This document shows positions 7,103 through 12,682 of a stretch of DNA of 12,682 nucleotides, one piece after another. Each line of letters begins with the position of its first letter. Position 1 is the first letter of the stretch. The DNA comes from CAZWCX01 sp964632945. GTDB lineage: Bacteria; Planctomycetota; MHYJ01; WSZJ01; CAZWCX01. The notes under the pieces are model-generated. The model saw only the letters and a list, made by a program, of their open reading frames with translations. It was not told where the DNA came from and searched no databases. The translations under genes were made by a program, and so were the position numbers. The stretch is from positions 1 to 12,682 of the forward strand of contig CAZWCX010000170.1 in assembly GCA_964632945.1 (NCBI GenBank), written 5' to 3'.

Positions 7103-8009
7103 GTTCCCTCCAGGACTTCACCCGGCCGGAGTAAATCTCCTTGAGCTGCGCAAGCGAGATGTCCTTGAGCGCACTGGAGTCGTGAACGAAGACGGCCAGC
7201 CCGTCCATCGCGACCGCGAACTCGACGACGTCCTTGCCGTGCTTCGCCTTGGCCTGCTCCCGCTCTTTCGCCTTCATGGGTCGGGAGGACTGACAAATGT
7301 TGGTGGAGCCGTTGATCAGGGCGGCGATTCCGGTGCCGGACCCGCCGCCGGTGACCTGGATCAGAACGGCGGACTGCTTCTGCATGTAATGCTCGGCCCA
7401 GCGCTGGCCGAGGATGACCATGGTATCCGAGCCCTTGATGGTGACCGTCCGCTTCTCGCCGCCTCCCGCGCCGGCGGGGGTCGGCGGGGCGCCCTTCACG
7501 CGCTTGTCCGCGGGCAGGGGATAGTAGCCCACGTGGGCGCAGATGTTCTGCCCCTCATCCCCGCGTACCCAGTCCAGGAACTGTTTCACCGGGCCTTCGG
7601 GCTCTCCGAGGGTGTAGAAGAACAGGTACCGGCTGATCGGATACGACCCGCTCACCACGTTGTCGAGGGTCGGCTCGACCGCGGGACTCGACGCATCCTG
7701 GCGCACCGGCAGCGCGCGCACCCCCTTGATGTAGCCGATTCCTCCGTAACCGATCGCCCGCCGATCCTTCGAAACCGCGTTGATCACGGCCGCCGTCCCC
7801 GGCAGCGTCTGCACGCCGGCCGCGAAGTCCTCGTTCTCGAGCACGTGCTCCTTGAAATACATATACGTTCCGGAGTTGTTCTCCCGGCTGTATACGACGA
7901 TGATCTCCTCATCGGACGGGTTCGAACCATTTGCAGCGTCTCCGCCTTTGCCGCAACCGACGACCGGCAGGAGAAGGAACGCCAGGACGGCGAAGCAGAC
8001 TCGTGTCAT
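7083..8009 (-). CDS. pstS: PstS, phosphate-binding lipoprotein with circularly permuted domain order
   Basis: A 308-residue periplasmic phosphate-binding protein feeding PstCAB. A lipoprotein signal ends in the lipobox VVGC (lipidated Cys19), so it is probably anchored to a membrane. The order of the conserved parts is reversed. Residues 34-166 match the usual C-terminal half of PstS: VVYSRENNSGTY with ligand residues Arg42, Ser46, Gly47 and Thr48, then GTAAVINAVSKD, AIGYGGIGY, YPISRYLFFYT and VGYYPL. A Pro/Gly-rich linker (about 167-187) follows. Residues 188-308 match the usual N-terminal half: TIKGSDTMV, VTGGGSGTGIAALING, SRPM, AMDGLAV (Asp269), LAQLKEIYSGRVKSWRELG. The ATG at 8009 has AAAGGAGG just upstream, and a Pho-box promoter precedes it. 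The frame is unbroken. The role is inferred from the family and the operon. Confidence 0.95.
   Translation of the reverse strand: MTRVCFAVLAFLLLPVVGCGKGGDAANGSNPSDEEIIVVYSRENNSGTYMYFKEHVLENEDFAAGVQTLPGTAAVINAVSKDRRAIGYGGIGYIKGVRALPVRQDASSPAVEPTLDNVVSGSYPISRYLFFYTLGEPEGPVKQFLDWVRGDEGQNICAHVGYYPLPADKRVKGAPPTPAGAGGGEKRTVTIKGSDTMVILGQRWAEHYMQKQSAVLIQVTGGGSGTGIAALINGSTNICQSSRPMKAKEREQAKAKHGKDVVEFAVAMDGLAVFVHDSSALKDISLAQLKEIYSGRVKSWRELGAATK
7449..7511 (-). other. Linker joining native C- and N-terminal halves of PstS
   Basis: These codons encode residues 167-187, a segment rich in Ala, Pro, Gly and Lys (PADKR, GAPPTPAG, AGGGEKR). They lie between the VGYYPL that normally ends PstS and the TVTIKGSDTM that normally begins the mature protein. 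The flexible composition fits a tether bridging the original termini, both in the first lobe of the binding-protein fold. The boundaries are approximate. Confidence 0.8.
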
Positions 8010-8017
8010 TCGGCCTC
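8010..8017 (-). promoter_or_regulatory. Ribosome binding site of pstS
   Basis: Read on the minus strand, AGGAGG lies 5 bp before the ATG at 8009. It selects this ATG over in-frame start codons further upstream (to 8141), whose extra residues would destroy the lipoprotein signal. Confidence 0.8.
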
Positions 8018-8035
8018 CTTTCAGGGCGGAATCGC

Positions 8036-8091
8036 ATGGTATGACGCTGAGGTGAGCCACGGATGAAGACCTCGTGAAGATCCGGTTAAGG
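8036..8091 (-). promoter_or_regulatory. Pho-box array and promoter of pstS
   Basis: Read on the minus strand, five 7-bp units follow each other with exact 4-bp spacers: CCTTAAC (8091-8085), TCTTCAC (8080-8074), TCTTCAT (8069-8063), GGCTCAC (8058-8052) and GCGTCAT (8047-8041). The core is nnYTCAY at an 11-bp period, the layout of PhoB-family binding sites. A -10-like TACCAT (8041-8036, four of six matches to TATAAT) starts 10 bp after the fourth unit, as in PhoB-activated promoters that lack a -35 box. It overlaps the fifth unit. A start near 8029 would give a leader of about 20 nt. The same arrangement upstream of the porin supports the call. Confidence 0.8.
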
Positions 8092-8208
8092 GGTGCGCCG
8101 GTCGTTCCGCAGAACAGTACGCACGCCGCCGGATGCGGCAATCAACCCTCAACTTCCGCACGGGCCGCGGGTTTCGTTTCTCTTGCGCTCTGCCCATCGC
8201 TCCTTGCT
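8092..8208. other. Spacer between porin gene and pstS promoter
   Basis: This is noncoding. A weak 5-bp inverted repeat GCCGC/GCGGC (8125-8129 and 8135-8139) lies here without a T-run, so no convincing terminator separates the porin from pstS. Read-through from the porin into pstS is possible. Confidence 0.4.
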
Positions 8209-9711
8209 CTAGAAGTCGATCTGAAAGCGACTGTGAATGCCGTACAGCGCATCCTCGCGGTGGGTCCCGTGGGTCAACTCGTCGGCGTAGTCCTCGACGA
8301 CGAAGTCGTTCATGAACCGGAAGTTCTTCGTCATCCACCAGTTCACGCCGAAGGTATACGTGGTGACCTCGTTGCTGTTGCCCTCACGCGCGGCCACTCC
8401 CAGGTCGAACACCTCCTCGTCCACCTCCAACGAAGCCATCCGGAACGCCAGTTCGAACGCCCCCCACTGACCCTTCGACGGGTCGAACGGCTCCGCGGGC
8501 TTGACCCGGTTCTCCAGCGTCTTCTTCTCGCCGGTCACGATCCACGTCCCCGCAACATACCACCCGTCGATGTCGACCTCCTCGTCCTTGACGCCGGCGC
8601 CGTTCACCTCGACATGGTCTTCGCGCGTGACCCACTCCCCGCGCAGAGAAACGTTCCGGTACAGCCATGAGAACTCGACGCCGAGGCGGGTCCGGGTTCC
8701 GTCGACGGACCCGACGGTCGAATCCAGGAACAGTACGCCGAGTTCGGTCGTGCGGAAATCCAGAGGCCCGCTGCCGGCGTGGTCGACATCGCCCACGGTT
8801 CCGGCCAGGCCGACGCGCAGCCCCTGCAGTAGCTCCTCCTCCGAGTGGAGGAACGGGCTGACCCGGATCCGCCCCGCGAAGTCCTTTTCCTCGTTGGAGT
8901 CCACGACGGCCCGCCCCTGCCCGTTGAACACGCCGATCTCGTATTCGAGCACTTCTTCGAAGAGGACTCCGTACACGGCGATGCCGATGTCCCGACCGGG
9001 CGACAGGCGATTGACCACCGATCGTTCGACAAAATCGAGGAAACGGGTCGACGTAGTCTCTTCCTGGCTGAACGGCTCCTTGAACTGTCCCACGCGGAGC
9101 GAGGCCCAGGGAACGTGCTTCCAGCCGAGGTATCCGTCCTGCAAGGTTCCCGAATCGGTGGGCGCGCCGGTAGGAAAATCCGCCTGCACCTTGAATTCGT
9201 AGTCCTTGAAGAAGCTCCCCCCCGCCTCCAGACGGGCCTGCCGCACGAAAAAGGTGTTCGGATTCGTCCGCCCCCCGTCGTCCGGACGGTCGAAGATGTT
9301 GCGAACGTGGGTCAGCAGTCGGCCGCCGACATATCCCTCAAACACGCCGTCGCCCGCGTTGAATTGGAATCCGTCCGACCGTTTCAACCGCGCGGCCGCC
9401 TCGACGGATTCCTTCTCCAGCCTGGCCACGCGTTCCGGGAGACTCACAGGATCGCGCCCGCTCTCCTCCGACCCCGCGCGGCGCAAGCGGGCGACCTCCG
9501 CGTCGCCGGCGGCGGCGGCCACCGGGCCCGCCTGCCGCGTCTTCAGCGCGCGGACCTCCGCGACGAGCGCTTCGATCAGTTTCTGCTGCTCTTCCACCCG
9601 CTTCTCCATGGCGGCGAGCCTGTCGCCACCGGCCACGGCGGTCGGTTCCTGGGCGTTGGCATCGGTCAGCAGTGCGAACGACAGTGCGGCAATCCATCCT
9701 CCGATGCGCAT
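8209..9711 (-). CDS. OprO/OprP-like phosphate-selective porin
   Basis: A 500-residue outer-membrane beta-barrel expected to admit phosphate or polyphosphate into the periplasm. The signal peptide is MRIGGWIAALSFALL, with likely cleavage after ANA near residue 20. It is followed by a short coiled coil (about 30-55, heptads in RLAAMEKRVEEQQKLIEAL), a polar linker with a second helical stretch, and the barrel from about residue 110. Family patterns include VRQARLEAGGSFFKDYEFK, LRVGQFKEPFSQEE, FVERSVVNRLSPGRDIG and the barrel end FQIDF with terminal Phe. The ATG at 9711 gives a clean signal peptide and has a GGGGG ribosome site. An in-frame start at 9759 would bury the signal. The Pho-box array upstream ties it to phosphate. 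Ion selectivity is inferred from family and context only. Confidence 0.88.
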   Translation of the reverse strand: MRIGGWIAALSFALLTDANAQEPTAVAGGDRLAAMEKRVEEQQKLIEALVAEVRALKTRQAGPVAAAAGDAEVARLRRAGSEESGRDPVSLPERVARLEKESVEAAARLKRSDGFQFNAGDGVFEGYVGGRLLTHVRNIFDRPDDGGRTNPNTFFVRQARLEAGGSFFKDYEFKVQADFPTGAPTDSGTLQDGYLGWKHVPWASLRVGQFKEPFSQEETTSTRFLDFVERSVVNRLSPGRDIGIAVYGVLFEEVLEYEIGVFNGQGRAVVDSNEEKDFAGRIRVSPFLHSEEELLQGLRVGLAGTVGDVDHAGSGPLDFRTTELGVLFLDSTVGSVDGTRTRLGVEFSWLYRNVSLRGEWVTREDHVEVNGAGVKDEEVDIDGWYVAGTWIVTGEKKTLENRVKPAEPFDPSKGQWGAFELAFRMASLEVDEEVFDLGVAAREGNSNEVTTYTFGVNWWMTKNFRFMNDFVVEDYADELTHGTHREDALYGIHSRFQIDF

Positions 9712-9757
9712 CTTGCCCCCTTCGTACGAGCCATGGGATCTCTGACGCCCGGAGCCC

Positions 9758-9813
9758 ACCTTACCGTCGGAGGGTCAAGGACGTGTGAAGACGGGAAGAA
9801 CGGTCGGTGAAGC
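9758..9813 (-). promoter_or_regulatory. Pho-box array and promoter of the porin gene
   Basis: On the minus strand four 7-bp units sit at an exact 11-bp period: GCTTCAC (9813-9807), CGTTCTT (9802-9796), TCTTCAC (9791-9785) and CCTTGAC (9780-9774). TCTTCAC also occurs unchanged in the pstS array. A -10-like TAAGGT (9763-9758) follows the last unit after 10 bp, the same spacing as at pstS. The second unit deviates most from the consensus. The predicted transcript start is near 9751, about 40 nt before the ATG. Confidence 0.75.
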
Positions 9814-10107
9814 GTGCGCTCCTCCCGACTCCGCTTTGTCCCGGCCGGACGCCGATCCGTTCCGGATCCGGGATGGTCCGGGACGGGCGTCGCCGGCGCA
9901 CGGCCCTCCGCGGCAGCCCGACGTTTCACGAAGGTCGGCCAACAGCCGGCCGGCCACCCGTGTCCGATGGTTTGGCTTGATTCGTCTTCCCCGATTCCCT
10001 TTCATCAGAGCGATCGAGACTTCGCCATGGCGACCGTGGCCGGTCTCCGGCCCGTCCGTCCCGCGGGTCGGCCCGACTCCGGCGCAGTTGGCCTTCGAGG
10101 GGGTTCC
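9814..10107. other. Upstream region of the M3 peptidase gene
   Basis: About 290 bp lie between the porin Pho boxes and the peptidase start. The peptidase frame stays open through it, but the encoded residues are Arg/Pro/Ser-rich and unlike the family. A weak plus-strand promoter candidate is TTGATT (9977-9982), a 17-bp spacer, then TTTCAT (10000-10005). I see no other gene or RNA. Confidence 0.45.
9977..10005 (+). promoter_or_regulatory. Weak candidate promoter for the M3 peptidase
   Basis: TTGATT and TTTCAT hexamers with a 17-bp spacer, lying about 100 bp before the start codon in a locally AT-richer patch. The -10 matches the consensus at only three positions, so this is tentative. Confidence 0.25.
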
Positions 10108-11817
10108 ATGCACGACCTCGCACGCGTCTTCCCACGAACGTGGCTGTCCCGCGACTTCGTGCCGTCGGACTGGGCGCAGGTGTCCGCCTGCTTCGACCGG
10201 CTGGAGCGCGAGCTCGCTTCCCCGGATACGGACCTCGAGGCCTGGCTGGTCGCGGCCGGCGAACTCTACGCGGTCGTTTCCGAGGAGCGCGGACGCCGGA
10301 TGGTCGCCATGACCCTGCACACCGACGATCCGGAGATCGAGAAGCGCTACCTCGAATTCGTCCGCGACCTCGACCCGAAGCTGAAGCCCCGCTGGAATGC
10401 CCTGAACGAGAGTTTTCTGCGTCACCCACGTCGATCCGCGCTCGATCCCGAGCGCTGGGGCGTCTACAACCGCTCGATCGAGAATGCCGTCTCCCTGTTT
10501 CGTCCGGAAAACGTGCCGCTCGAAGTGCAGGAGGACGAACTCGATCAGCAGTACAATCGGATCGCCGGCGCGCAGACCGCGGTGGTGCGCGGGCAGGAGT
10601 ACACCATCACGCGCATGGAAGCGCTCCTGGAGGAGCAGGATCGCGGACTCCGGCAGGAGGCCTGGGAATCGATCCAGGCTCGGCGCCTCCAGGACCGGGA
10701 GTCGCTCGACGACCTGTACGATCGCCTGATCGCGCTGCGCGCGCAGAAGGCGCGGAATTCCGGATGTCGCGGATTTGCGGAGTTCATGTTCCGGCGCCGG
10801 GAGCGGTTCGATTACCGCCCTGAAGATTGCCTCGAATTCCATCGCGCGGTGGAGCGGGCGGTGATCCCCCACCTGCGCGCCCTGGATCGCGAGCGGAAGG
10901 ACCAGCTCGGTGTGGAGGTCCTGCGTCCGTGGGACCTGCTGGTCGATCCGGGGAATGAGCCCCCCTTGAGGCCCTTTGCCGATGCCGCGGCGCTTTACGA
11001 AGGGTGCCGCGAGATGTTCGCCCGGGTCCACCCCGAGTTCGCCGAGTTCATCGCCGCGATCCACCACCGCGGCTACCTCGACCTCGACAATCGCAAGGGT
11101 AAGGCCCCCGGAGGGTATCAGACTTCGTTCGAGGAGATCCGTTTCCCTTTCATCTTCATGAACGCAACCGGAACCAATCGAGACGTCTTCACGCTGCTGC
11201 ATGAAGGCGGCCATGCATTTCACTACCTGCTCGCGCGAGAGGACCCGATTCCCCGCTACCGTCACGCGCCCACCGAGTTTTGCGAAGTCGCCTCGATGGG
11301 AATGGAGCTGCTCGCCCAGAGGGAACTGGACCGGTTCTACACCCCGCTGGAAGTGCGCCGCGCTCGACGCAGGCATTTCGATCGCGTCTTGCGCGTGTTT
11401 TCCATGGTCGCGACCATCGACGCGTTCCAGCACTGGGTCTACGCGAATCCCGAGCACTCGCGCGCCGAACGGTCCAGGGCATGGCTCGCCCTGCTGGAGC
11501 GATTCGGCGGCCTCGAGGACTGGAGCGGCTATGAGACCGCGCGGGAGTCCGGCTGGCAACGGATCCTGCATCTGTTCCGGGTGCCGTTCTATTTCATCGA
11601 ATACGGCATCGCGCAGATCGGGGCGCTCCAGCTGTGGAGCCGGTGGCGCCGGGATCCGCAGGGAGCCGTGGACGGCTACCGCCGAGCGCTTTCCCTCGGC
11701 GGAACGAGGCCGCTCCCGGATCTGTTTTCGGCCGCCGGACTTCGCTTCGACTTTTCGGAACGCACCCTGGGGCCCCTCGTCGAGGAGGTCATGGAGGAAA
11801 TGAAGAGTCTGCGGTAG
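10108..11817 (+). CDS. M3-family zinc oligoendopeptidase
   Basis: A 569-residue metallopeptidase that should cleave short peptides in the cytosol; no signal peptide is visible. The zinc motif HEGGH (365-369) sits in FTLLHEGGHAFHYL and supplies two His ligands and the catalytic Glu366. The third ligand is probably Glu393 in PTEFCEVASMGMELL. The preceding KAPGGYQTSF and PFIFMNATGTNRD are typical of the bacterial M3 branch that is not PepF, and the length fits that group. The helical N-terminal half forms the lid over the channel. The ATG at 10108 has GAGGGGG 4 bp upstream and precedes the conserved part by about 15 residues. In-frame upstream starts back to 9814 add only low-complexity sequence. 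It is transcribed away from the Pho locus, and I see no functional link to it. Confidence 0.93.
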   Translation: MHDLARVFPRTWLSRDFVPSDWAQVSACFDRLERELASPDTDLEAWLVAAGELYAVVSEERGRRMVAMTLHTDDPEIEKRYLEFVRDLDPKLKPRWNALNESFLRHPRRSALDPERWGVYNRSIENAVSLFRPENVPLEVQEDELDQQYNRIAGAQTAVVRGQEYTITRMEALLEEQDRGLRQEAWESIQARRLQDRESLDDLYDRLIALRAQKARNSGCRGFAEFMFRRRERFDYRPEDCLEFHRAVERAVIPHLRALDRERKDQLGVEVLRPWDLLVDPGNEPPLRPFADAAALYEGCREMFARVHPEFAEFIAAIHHRGYLDLDNRKGKAPGGYQTSFEEIRFPFIFMNATGTNRDVFTLLHEGGHAFHYLLAREDPIPRYRHAPTEFCEVASMGMELLAQRELDRFYTPLEVRRARRRHFDRVLRVFSMVATIDAFQHWVYANPEHSRAERSRAWLALLERFGGLEDWSGYETARESGWQRILHLFRVPFYFIEYGIAQIGALQLWSRWRRDPQGAVDGYRRALSLGGTRPLPDLFSAAGLRFDFSERTLGPLVEEVMEEMKSLR

Positions 11818-11876
11818 CCGCGGCGGACCCCGGCGACCGAACGGCGCGTTCGCGTCGCGGTCGCGGCGGCATCGGC
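11818..11876 (+). terminator. Possible hairpin after the M3 peptidase gene
   Basis: GCGACCG (11833-11839) can pair with CGGTCGC (11858-11864), with a small inner stem AACG/CGTT in the loop. There is no T-run, so this is at best a weak or factor-dependent terminator. Confidence 0.25.
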
Positions 11877-11906
11877 TTGACCCGCTCCCGCCGCGGTCCG
11901 TATCAT
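11877..11906 (+). promoter_or_regulatory. Sigma70-like promoter of the DUF1963-like gene
   Basis: The -35 is TTGACC (11877-11882, five of six to TTGACA) and the -10 is TATCAT (11901-11906, five of six to TATAAT), separated by 18 bp. It is the best housekeeping-type promoter in the window. A start near 11913 gives a leader of about 90 nt before the ATG at 12006. Confidence 0.65.
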
Positions 11907-12005
11907 CTCCGCGGGACGCCGTGCTGAGGGTCCCGCCTCCCCGTCGCCCGTCGATCCGGCCGGACGGCGCCGCATTCCCCGTCTCCCCCAACCCAGGAGG
12001 ACCCC

Positions 12006-12632
12006 ATGCCCCACCTGTTTCTGGCGGCACCGCCCCCGGTCGAGACCGCCCTCACGTCGCGGATCGGCGGACGACCTCTCGCCCCGCGCGGATCCTCCTG
12101 GCCCACCTGCGCGACGTGCAAGGGGGCGATGCAGTTCCTCGGTCAGTTCCGGATCAAGGATTTTGCGCCGGACCTGCCCGACCGCCTGTTGTCGGTCTTC
12201 ATGTGCCAGAACGATCCCGGCATGTGCGACGACTACAGCCCGATCTCGGGCGGCAACATCGCGCGCGTGCATGCCGTGCAGGGTCTCGAGCCCATGACTC
12301 CCCCGCGAGGCGAGACGATGCTCTCGGCCATCGACGGCTTGAGGCTCCAGCCGTACGAGGCGCGGGAGGAAGACGAGAACGCGGCGACCGACGCGTACGA
12401 ATCGGCCCGCCAGGCGGCCGGCGACGATGTCCTGGGGAGGACCGGTCGTGCGCCGGTGTGGGTGCAATCGGACGAGACCCCCACTTGCCGCTGCGGCCAG
12501 GCGATGCGATTCGTGCTCCAACTCGAGGACACGGGCGGCGGCGGGATCAACTTCGGGGATCTCGGCTGCGGATATGTCTTCCTGTGCATGGGCTGTGGCG
12601 ATCAGGCGCAGTTCCTCTGGCAGTGCACCTAG
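12006..12632 (+). CDS. Cysteine-rich DUF1963/YwqG-like protein
   Basis: A 208-residue, probably cytosolic protein of unknown function. GGRPLAPRGSSWPTC and the module C-x-x-C-K-G-A-M-Q-F-L-G-Q resemble DUF1963 (YwqG-like) proteins, in which a GG.P....WP...C..C...M.FL.Q pattern is typical. Cysteines fall in two sets: Cys35, Cys38, Cys67, Cys74, and Cys161, Cys163, Cys194, Cys197. This looks like two zinc-ribbon-like sites. The second module (PTCRCGQAMRFVLQL, then YVFLCMGCGDQAQFLWQ) echoes the first, suggesting an internal duplication. The ATG has AGGAGG 5 bp upstream and the sigma70-like promoter above. Its stop is followed 2 bp later by a long inverted repeat. The family assignment is from motif memory and moderately sure; metal binding is inferred. 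Confidence 0.78.
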   Translation: MPHLFLAAPPPVETALTSRIGGRPLAPRGSSWPTCATCKGAMQFLGQFRIKDFAPDLPDRLLSVFMCQNDPGMCDDYSPISGGNIARVHAVQGLEPMTPPRGETMLSAIDGLRLQPYEAREEDENAATDAYESARQAAGDDVLGRTGRAPVWVQSDETPTCRCGQAMRFVLQLEDTGGGGINFGDLGCGYVFLCMGCGDQAQFLWQCT

Positions 12633-12634
12633 CC

Positions 12635-12678
12635 CGGATTATTCATGAAGCCGCGCCAGCGGCTTCGTGAAAAATCCG
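12635..12678. repeat. 20-bp inverted repeat (hairpin) at the window edge
   Basis: The left arm (12635-12654, ending GAAGCCGC) pairs with the right arm (12659-12678, beginning GCGGCTTC) around a GCCA loop. There is one mismatch (12641/12672) and one G-U pair. It starts 2 bp after the stop codon of the DUF1963-like gene. It may act as a transcript-stabilising or terminating hairpin, but no T-run follows before the window ends. It is also AT-richer than its surroundings, which would fit a dispersed palindromic repeat or the end of a mobile element. Confidence 0.7.
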
Positions 12679-12682
12679 CCCG

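Noticed and set aside
7083..8009. PstS as a broken pseudogene or as two fused fragments from an assembly error
   Set aside because: The frame is intact, with signal peptide, ribosome site, all ligand motifs and a designed-looking linker. Decay or misassembly would not give this.
8010..8141. N-terminal extension of PstS, or a remnant of a normal PstS N-half upstream
   Set aside because: The residues show no PstS motif. The extension would bury the lipoprotein signal, and it covers the Pho boxes and ribosome site.
9814..10107. N-terminal extension of the M3 peptidase to 9814
   Set aside because: The extra 98 residues are low-complexity and unlike the family. The ATG at 10108 has a much better ribosome site.
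9775..12030. 751-codon minus-strand open frame opposite the M3 peptidase
   Set aside because: The opposite strand encodes a clear metallopeptidase with HEGGH. The long antisense frame results from the strong GC bias in third positions.
1..12682. CRISPR array, tRNA, rRNA or transposase gene
   Set aside because: No spaced identical repeats, cloverleaf-like segments or transposase motifs were seen. The edge palindrome is the only possible trace of a mobile element.

Overview
The window comes from a GC-rich, Gram-negative bacterium. The evidence for an outer membrane is a phosphate-type porin ending in Phe and a lipoprotein-type binding protein. The phylum cannot be fixed from the sequence alone. 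The codon use and gene style would fit one of the high-GC, often uncultured Gram-negative lineages.

Positions 1-523 hold no gene I can support. From 9711 down to 524, everything lies on the minus strand and forms a complete phosphate-scavenging (Pho) locus. Read in the direction of transcription it is: an OprO/OprP-like porin (9711-8209), then a 199-bp gap with a Pho-box array, then pstS (8009-7083), pstC (7102-6125), pstA (6128-5223), a first pstB here called PstB2 (5226-4477), a second here called PstB1 (4451-3660), phoU (3660-2986), a PhoB-type response regulator (2981-2298) and a PhoR-type histidine kinase (2290-524). From pstS to phoR the genes overlap or sit within 25 bp of each other, so this is one operon. 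Both promoter regions (upstream of pstS and upstream of the porin) carry direct repeats of 7 bp spaced by 4 bp, an exact 11-bp period. In each, a -10-like hexamer lies 10 bp after a repeat unit. This is the layout of PhoB-controlled promoters.

From 10108 to the right end the genes run on the plus strand: a cytosolic M3-family zinc oligopeptidase and, behind its own sigma70-like promoter, a cysteine-rich DUF1963/YwqG-like protein. A near-perfect 20-bp inverted repeat follows its stop codon at the window edge.

Two features of the Pho transporter stand out. First, PstS is circularly permuted. After its lipoprotein signal, the protein starts with what is normally the C-terminal half of PstS. It then passes through a Pro/Gly-rich linker into what is normally the N-terminal half, and stops where the usual protein would be cut in the middle. 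Second, the two PstB ATPases have complementary defects. PstB1 has an intact Q-loop and H-loop but an LSAEQ signature. PstB2 has an intact LSGGQ signature but lacks the Q-loop Gln and the H-loop His. A PstB1-PstB2 heterodimer would therefore have one canonical and one degenerate ATP site, as in asymmetric ABC exporters but unlike the usual PstB homodimer. Together with the heteromeric PstC/PstA membrane pair, this suggests an unusually asymmetric phosphate importer.
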